Positions 55,630 through 64,000 of a stretch of 64,000 bases of DNA are shown here, piece by piece (positions within the stretch are counted from its first letter, which is position 1; each line of letters opens with the position of its first letter). The position numbers were made by a program, and so were the translations under genes. The notes beneath the pieces were generated by a model, which did no database searches, was not told the origin of the DNA, and saw only the letters and a program-made list of their open reading frames with translations. Source of the stretch: Acidianus hospitalis (GTDB lineage Archaea; Thermoproteota; Thermoprotei_A; Sulfolobales; Sulfolobaceae); NCBI GenBank assembly GCA_046533895.1, contig JAWDOK010000003.1, positions 124,001 to 188,000 on the forward strand, written 5' to 3'.

Positions 55630-56488
55630 TCTTCATCTCTCCTAAGAGTAACTTTCCTAATTCATGCCCAACATCTTTTGGATTACCTTTTCTTTCAATT
55701 GTCACAGTAATCTTCTTTTTACCATTAGAGAAGCTAGCTATACCTAATAATCTATCATCAATTTGCTCAAAATAGACTCCAAATGGCGAGTGGCAACCTC
55801 CTCCTACAATTTCCATTGTGCTCCTCTCAGCAATTGCCTCATTAAAAGTTTCTTGGTCATGCAATTCAGATAGTAATTTTCTTGTTCTTTCGTCATTCTT
55901 TTTTCCGACAACGGCTATTATTCCTTGATTAGCCTCTGGAGTAAAATCAATGGGATTAAGCTTGAAATAATTAATATTCAAATTTAATCTGAGTATAGAT
56001 GCCTCAGCTATTATTATTCCTACATACTCTCCAGAAGTATATTTCTTAATCCTAGTATCTATATTTCCTCTTAAGTCTTTAACTAAGATGTCTGGCCTCA
56101 AAAATGTCATAAAGTTCTTTCTCCTAATGCTACTAGTTCCTATAACAGAGCCACTATCTAAATCAAAAACATCCTTTTTGGAAACTAAAACGTCGTAAGG
56201 AGAATCCCTTTTTACTGTAGCTAAAATATCTAATTCTTCACTAAGATTACTAGTTAAATCCTTCATACTATGAACTGCTAGGTCTGCCAGACCTCTTATT
56301 ACGTATTCGTTAACTTCCTTCTCGAATACACCTTTCCCTAGCTTATACAAAGGTTCATTAACAAACAAATCAGCCTTAGTTTTTACTCCAATAAATTCAG
56401 TTTCATATCCAAGCTTATTTAAGTAGTCCGAAACTACCTTAACTTGAACTTGACTAAGTTGGCTATTTCTAGCAGCAATTCTAATCAA
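55610..56488 (-). CDS. hemC: Porphobilinogen deaminase (hydroxymethylbilane synthase)
   Basis: 292 residues. RIAARNSQLSQVQ opens the protein, LADLAVHSMKDLTS and VIGTSSIRRKNF bind substrate, LRGNIDTRI follows, and GGGCHSPFGVY holds the dipyrromethane-attachment cysteine. It polymerises four porphobilinogens. It overlaps hemL by 4 bases and hemD by 20. Confidence 0.93.
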   Translation of the reverse strand: MIRIAARNSQLSQVQVKVVSDYLNKLGYETEFIGVKTKADLFVNEPLYKLGKGVFEKEVNEYVIRGLADLAVHSMKDLTSNLSEELDILATVKRDSPYDVLVSKKDVFDLDSGSVIGTSSIRRKNFMTFLRPDILVKDLRGNIDTRIKKYTSGEYVGIIIAEASILRLNLNINYFKLNPIDFTPEANQGIIAVVGKKNDERTRKLLSELHDQETFNEAIAERSTMEIVGGGCHSPFGVYFEQIDDRLLGIASFSNGKKKITVTIERKGNPKDVGHELGKLLLGEMKNENLIP

Positions 56489-57735
56489 CTTAACTCACTT
56501 GATTTTTTGATAGCGAGAACTGTGTCACTGATTACATTATCGTCATAATGCGCCAATGACGTAAACACTGATTCAAATTGGCTTGGCGGGAAGTAAACTC
56601 CGTTTTTCATTAAGTTTACCTGGAATTTCAGATAGACTTCCTTTTTTGCTCTTCTGGCTTCAGTAGCATTGCTAACTTTTTCAACTCCGAAGAATATTTG
56701 GAACATGTTCTTCACTCTGTTTATAACGTGAGGATATTTTATTCTCTCAAGTTCTTCCGTAACCTTTTCTGCTACATATGTTGTTTTTTCAATAACGTTT
56801 TCTCTCTCCATAACTTCTAATGTGGCCAAACCAGCAGTCATGGATATAGGATTCGCATTGAAAGTTCCAGCGTTAAACACTTTGCCACTAGGTGTAAGCA
56901 TATCCATAATTTCCCTTTTTCCGCCAAACGCTCCTATAGGAAATCCGCCGCCTATTATCTTACCTAACGTAGTAAGATCAGCAGAAACTCCAAAATATTC
57001 TTGTGCTCCACCCATTGAGAGTCTAAACCCAGTTATTACTTCATCGAAAATTAGCAGAGTATTATAAGTTGAGGTGAATTCTCTTAGCCCTTTTAAGAAG
57101 CCTTTTTCTGGCGGAATTACTCCCATATTCCCCATAACCGGTTCCACGATAACTGCCGCAATATCCTCATTTTTTAGCTTCTTTTCAACGCATTGTAAAT
57201 CATTATATTCACATACAATTACAGTCTTTAACACTTCTTGCGGTATACCTTCAGAATTAGGAACTCCGAATTCACTTGCCGCACTTCCTGCATCAACTAA
57301 TGCATAATCATGAGCTCCATGATAGTTTCCATTAAACTTCAATATCTTATCTCTTTTAGTATAACCTCTAGCTAGCCTTATTGCGTTCATAGTTGCTTCT
57401 GTACCGCTGTTTACAAATCTTATTTTTTCTATCGAAGGCATGTGAAAAGAAATCTTTCTAGCGAGTTCTATTTCTACACGTGACGGAATACCGAAAAGCC
57501 AACCTTTCTCTATTTGTTCTATAACTTTCTCTTTTACATATTCATTTGCATGACCTAAAATTAATGGACCATAACCTAATACATAATCAATTAAGGAATT
57601 TCCATCTTCAGTATAGATGTATGCCCCTTTTCCTTGGCTTACATAAAAGGGATAAGGCTTTACTGCTGCCCTAACTGGACTATTAACTCCTCCTGGAAAA
57701 TACCTTAAAGCCTCTTTCCATAATTCACTACTCAA
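56485..57735 (-). CDS. hemL: Glutamate-1-semialdehyde 2,1-aminomutase
   Basis: 416 residues, a class III PLP aminotransferase fold. FPGGVNSPVRA starts the protein, RFVNSGTEATMNAIRLAR binds PLP phosphate, LIFDEVITGFR holds the Asp, and LGKIIGGGFPIGAFGG the Schiff-base lysine. FNAGTFNANPISM is GSAM-specific. It turns HemA's product into 5-aminolevulinate. It overlaps hemB by 4 bases. Confidence 0.94.
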   Translation of the reverse strand: MSSELWKEALRYFPGGVNSPVRAAVKPYPFYVSQGKGAYIYTEDGNSLIDYVLGYGPLILGHANEYVKEKVIEQIEKGWLFGIPSRVEIELARKISFHMPSIEKIRFVNSGTEATMNAIRLARGYTKRDKILKFNGNYHGAHDYALVDAGSAASEFGVPNSEGIPQEVLKTVIVCEYNDLQCVEKKLKNEDIAAVIVEPVMGNMGVIPPEKGFLKGLREFTSTYNTLLIFDEVITGFRLSMGGAQEYFGVSADLTTLGKIIGGGFPIGAFGGKREIMDMLTPSGKVFNAGTFNANPISMTAGLATLEVMERENVIEKTTYVAEKVTEELERIKYPHVINRVKNMFQIFFGVEKVSNATEARRAKKEVYLKFQVNLMKNGVYFPPSQFESVFTSLAHYDDNVISDTVLAIKKSSELS

Positions 57736-58745
57736 AATGGTAACCCCTCCTTAAGCCACTTTGCAATGTCGTTAGCGTAATATGTAAGTATTAAATCAGC
57801 TCCGGCTCTTCTTATTGCCGTAGTTATTTCTAATACTGCAATCCTTTCATCTATCCATCCATTTAATGCTGCAGCTTTAATCATTGAATACTCACCACTA
57901 ACATGATATGCTGCTAATGGATAGTCAGGGAAATTATCTTTGACTAATCTTATTACGTCTAAATAAGTGTGTGCAGGCTTTACCATTAATATATCTGCGC
58001 CTTCTTCTATGTCGAGCTTAGCTTCCTTTAATGCTTCATATGCGTTTCTAGGATCCATTTGATATGATTTTCTATCGCCAAATGCTGGTTTTGAATATGC
58101 GGCATCTCTAAATGGAGAATAGAATGTTGAAGCATATTTTACGCTATATGACATTATTAGCGTATCTGTATAACCATTTTCATCCAGAGCCTTCCTAATA
58201 GCTCCTACAACTCCGTCCATCATACTTGACGGAGCTATAATATCTGCACCAGCTTCTGCTTGAGAAAGAGCTATTTTAGCATGTATCTTTAAACTTTCGT
58301 CATTATCGACAAAATATTCTCCTTTACTATTGTACTTTACTATTCCGCAATGGCCATGAGAAGTATATTCGTCTGTACACTCATCTGTTATTACAATTAG
58401 TTTATCTCCAAAAGTATCTTTAAGTAGTCTAACGCTTGCCTGTATTACTCCATTTTTATCGTAAGCTGAGGAAGCAATATCATCCTTATATTTTGGAATT
58501 CCAAAGAGTATAACATTCCTTATTCCATTATCATAACTGCTTTCTACGAATTTTATTAATTTATCATTAGGAGGATAGCGAAATACTCCTGGCATGCTCT
58601 TTATTTCTTCTTCTTCTAAAATGCCTTCCTTGATAAAAATTGGTAAAATTAGATTTTTTTCAGTTAGATTGGTTTCTGCTATCATATCTCTTATTAACTT
58701 GTTTTTCCTCAATCTCCTTGGTCTTACTATCGGAAAGCTTGCCAT
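57732..58745 (-). CDS. hemB: Porphobilinogen synthase (ALA dehydratase)
   Basis: 337 residues. The active lysines lie in IMSYSVKYASTFYSPF and ILMVKPAHTYLDV. The metal loop reads TDECTDEYTSHGHCG: two cysteines of the usual zinc triad are kept, and one position is Asp, so metal use may differ from the classic three-Cys form. The start MASFPIVRPRRLRKN is the family's normal N-terminus, which means an 86-base overlap with hemA in another frame. Confidence 0.93.
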   Translation of the reverse strand: MASFPIVRPRRLRKNKLIRDMIAETNLTEKNLILPIFIKEGILEEEEIKSMPGVFRYPPNDKLIKFVESSYDNGIRNVILFGIPKYKDDIASSAYDKNGVIQASVRLLKDTFGDKLIVITDECTDEYTSHGHCGIVKYNSKGEYFVDNDESLKIHAKIALSQAEAGADIIAPSSMMDGVVGAIRKALDENGYTDTLIMSYSVKYASTFYSPFRDAAYSKPAFGDRKSYQMDPRNAYEALKEAKLDIEEGADILMVKPAHTYLDVIRLVKDNFPDYPLAAYHVSGEYSMIKAAALNGWIDERIAVLEITTAIRRAGADLILTYYANDIAKWLKEGLPF

Positions 58746-59919
58746 TATTAAATAATTCCAAGATCAAGTTAATGTAGTTTGTCTCATTATTTCTTACAGC
58801 TTCTTTAATTTTAGATAACAATGGATAAAACATTTTCTTTACCATAGACTTAGTCATAGCATTAAGTACTTCTTCTGCGTTATCACCGTTAAGTTCTTTT
58901 AATGCTCTCTTTACTTCATTTTGCCTGATTTCCTCTATATTTTTCATTATTTGTGATACTATCATATCATACTTTAAATTCTCATAATCTAGTATAAAGT
59001 CCCTTATCCCTTCTTCTATAATATCTTTTGCTTTACTCAATTCGCTTAATCTCTTTTTCCTTATTTCCTCAGATATTTGTTGCAAATTCTTCAAAGTATA
59101 TACTTCATTACCTTGAAATATTGGTGGTGACGATAAATCTATTATAAACTTGTTGTCAATCCTTATAACTCTGGGGTAAAATATTGCAGAAAATATTACA
59201 TCAAAACCGTCAAGCTTTGAAAAGTCTAAGCTTGAGTAAGAATAACCATACTTCTCTGCTAATTCTTTAGCTTTTTCAACAGTTCTATTTAGAATAGTAA
59301 CATTTTTGGCTCCCTCAGAGTTTAGCATTGATATTAGTCTACTTCCTATTTGCCCTGCACCTATTACTGCTATATTTGCAGTCTTTAGGTCGACTCTAGT
59401 TTTTGCTAATTCTATAGCTATAGAATATAAACCTACTTTTCCTTTAGAGATGTTTGTCTGTTGTCTAACTCTCCTTCCTACTTTTATCGCTCTCTCAAAT
59501 AAAATTTCCAATTCTTTTCCTATCATATGTAATTTTTTTGCATTTTTCAAAGAAAGTCTTACTTGACTTAATATTTCATATTCTCCTATTGCCATTGAAT
59601 CTATTCCTGATGCTACCTCAAATAAGTGCTCTATAGCTTTACTTCCAGTAAGGATTGTAGCATCAATACTTATTTTCTTACCATGTACTTGATCAAGAAA
59701 ATTTAATAGTTTAGTTGTAGTATCGGAGTCCTCAGAATATAAGTAAATTTCTATTCTATTACAAGTTTGTATTATAGCCATTTGCGAGCCGACAATATTA
59801 TGAATTAATGATATTTCGTTCTCTCTTAGATAATGAGAAGATAAATTGTCAAATCCAATTGTCTTATAAGTGTATATAATTGCAAAATATCTATTTTCAA
59901 TTTCATTTAATATACTCAT
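58660..59919 (-). CDS. hemA: Glutamyl-tRNA reductase
   Basis: 419 residues. The catalytic cysteine is in IIQTCNRIEIYLY, AIGEYEILSQVR binds the tRNA substrate, and the NADPH Rossmann motif is VIGAGQIGSRLI. A C-terminal dimerisation helix follows. It reduces glutamyl-tRNA-Glu (made by GltX at 27344) to the semialdehyde for HemL. Overlaps: 17 bases with the precorrin-2 dehydrogenase gene and 86 with hemB. Confidence 0.94.
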   Translation of the reverse strand: MSILNEIENRYFAIIYTYKTIGFDNLSSHYLRENEISLIHNIVGSQMAIIQTCNRIEIYLYSEDSDTTTKLLNFLDQVHGKKISIDATILTGSKAIEHLFEVASGIDSMAIGEYEILSQVRLSLKNAKKLHMIGKELEILFERAIKVGRRVRQQTNISKGKVGLYSIAIELAKTRVDLKTANIAVIGAGQIGSRLISMLNSEGAKNVTILNRTVEKAKELAEKYGYSYSSLDFSKLDGFDVIFSAIFYPRVIRIDNKFIIDLSSPPIFQGNEVYTLKNLQQISEEIRKKRLSELSKAKDIIEEGIRDFILDYENLKYDMIVSQIMKNIEEIRQNEVKRALKELNGDNAEEVLNAMTKSMVKKMFYPLLSKIKEAVRNNETNYINLILELFNNGKLSDSKTKEIEEKQVNKRYDSRNQSN

Positions 59920-60559
59920 TCATTATCTCCTCCGCTCTATTTATTGCTTCATTATATTTTCCATTAATTAAAAAATCTGAAAATAACTTATCATAAAATA
60001 TTTTATAATACAATGCAAACCTAAGTGACGGATCATTAATTTTTTTCTTAGCAATTTCCTTAACTCTAGCCATAGCATTCGTTAATAAGTTTACAAAATC
60101 TTTCTTCTGAGAAAGGCCATCAAGAATTTCATTAAGTATAAACTCTGAAACAAGACTAGATTTGCCATAAGTAGTTACAGCAATTTCGTAATTTTCATCA
60201 GAATAAAAAATTGGTACAATAAAGTTTGAGTCTTCTGGATTTGTTGGATTATTACACAATTTTCCTAGTTTCTTTGCCAAATTACATAATTTAGAGTTTA
60301 ATTCCCTATTGTTGGTTGCAGTGACAATTATATCGAATCTCTTTAAGAAATCCTCAGGCAAATTTTCTGCATTCATTTTTATTTTTTCTATTGGAGAATT
60401 GAGTAAGTCTTCAGAAAAGTTTTCACTAACAACCGTTACATTTTTACTGTACTTGTGAAATTTTAATGCTCTTTTACTTCCTACTTTTCCTCCTCCAATT
60501 ACTAGGATTCTAAACTTTTCTAGGTCTAATATTACTGGGAAGTATGGTAAGTTTGACAC
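59903..60559 (-). CDS. Precorrin-2 dehydrogenase (siroheme synthase N-terminal type)
   Basis: 218 residues. FRILVIGGGKVGSKRALKF is the NAD-binding motif of MET8/CysG-N. NNPTNPEDSNFIVPIFY follows, with the family Asp in PEDSNF, and SSLVSEFILNEI after it. It oxidises precorrin-2 to sirohydrochlorin, and in archaea siroheme is also the route to heme. It is first gene of the tetrapyrrole array. The partner SAM methyltransferase is not in the window. Confidence 0.88.
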   Translation of the reverse strand: MSNLPYFPVILDLEKFRILVIGGGKVGSKRALKFHKYSKNVTVVSENFSEDLLNSPIEKIKMNAENLPEDFLKRFDIIVTATNNRELNSKLCNLAKKLGKLCNNPTNPEDSNFIVPIFYSDENYEIAVTTYGKSSLVSEFILNEILDGLSQKKDFVNLLTNAMARVKEIAKKKINDPSLRFALYYKIFYDKLFSDFLINGKYNEAINRAEEIMNEYIK

Positions 60560-60614
60560 TATAAATTATTGGATACCTAACATATAAACCTAATTATAAT
60601 AACAATTTAAATTA

Positions 60615-61666
<1,052 letters not shown>

Positions 61667-61670
<4 letters not shown>

Positions 61671-61902
61671 TCCTTATCACCTATATAAGTTATCATTCTA
61701 GAATTTTCCCTAATTAATGATACTGAGATATAACCCCTAATTTCCAATGACATTAAAGCTCTCAAAAAATCTCCAAATGGAACTTCATAGTCTACTGATT
61801 TCCTTACATCATTATACAGATCGTCGTCCTTTATGGGTCCCTCCAATTTTCTAAGTTTCTCTAAAATAATATGAGTTAATGGAACTTCCCTCCACATGGA
61901 GA

Positions 61903-61906
<4 letters not shown>
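61667..61906 (-). CDS. Small winged-helix protein between cdc48 and fen
   Basis: 79 residues (GTG 61906 overlapping the cdc48 stop as GTGA; ATG 61897 is an alternative). It has a helix-helix-wing pattern: THIILEKLRKLEGPIKDDDL, DFLRALMSLEIRGYI, then a beta wing to the end. It is probably a DNA-binding or protein-binding wHTH. It is translationally coupled to both neighbours. No named family is recognised. Confidence 0.65.

Positions 61907-64000
<2,094 letters not shown>

Overview
This 64 kb window is chromosomal DNA from a thermoacidophilic archaeon of the order Sulfolobales. The family-level assignment is firm. An Acidianus- or Sulfolobus-like genus is a guess. The DNA is A+T rich. Many genes look leaderless, with a TATA-like box about 26 bases before a start codon that is often GTG or TTG. 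The gene content is archaeal: Cdc48, FEN-1, ATP-dependent DNA ligase, protein disulfide oxidoreductase, RIO2, SmAP, L7Ae, an Lhr-type helicase and archaeal PheRS/GluRS. No CRISPR array was seen.

Layout. 1-460 is insertion-sequence debris (two apparent TnpB 3' ends), followed by tRNA-Ser(GCT). 802-7307 holds an NDH-2-like flavoprotein, an RNA m5C methyltransferase and a three-gene set resembling a type IV pilus (Ups-like) locus whose ATPase has lost its nucleotide-binding motifs. 7300-18515 carries a wHTH regulator, endonuclease III, a SerK-like kinase, a GT2 glycosyltransferase, the Lhr helicase, a JAMM protease, a CBS regulator, an aminotransferase and CinA. 18487-29056 holds an alpha/beta hydrolase, pheT-pheS, an MBL hydrolase, methionine aminopeptidase, 5S rRNA, an HD phosphohydrolase, PGPase and gltX. 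29057-32486 is an accessory island: a second, inverted copy of the TnpB end, the N-terminal fragment of an SSV-type integrase running antisense into tRNA-Asn, L7Ae, an unrecognised orphan gene and a third TnpB-like remnant beside a broken reading frame. It ends at a probable initiator tRNA-Met.

32655-50612 is mostly housekeeping: phosphohexomutase, Trm112-like protein, HPS, CTP synthase, SmAP, SAM synthetase, DUF460, RIO2, NFACT/Rqc2, AMMECR1, PDO, dCTP deaminase, DNA ligase and an MBL-fold nuclease. 50609-60559 is one long minus-strand array. It runs from precorrin-2 dehydrogenase and hemA-B-L-C-D (glutamyl-tRNA to uroporphyrinogen III and the siroheme branch) into a small unknown gene, a phosphodiesterase and a two-subunit sarcosine-oxidase-like flavoenzyme. 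FEN-1, a small wHTH protein and Cdc48 (cut by the window end) form the last minus-strand operon.

The strongest leads are the degenerate secretion-ATPase locus at 3469-7307, the int(N) scar at tRNA-Asn, the apparent AUA start of FEN-1 overlapping the upstream stop as ATAG, and a candidate C/D box sRNA between dcd and lig. Family names come from recognising motifs by eye. No database search was run.
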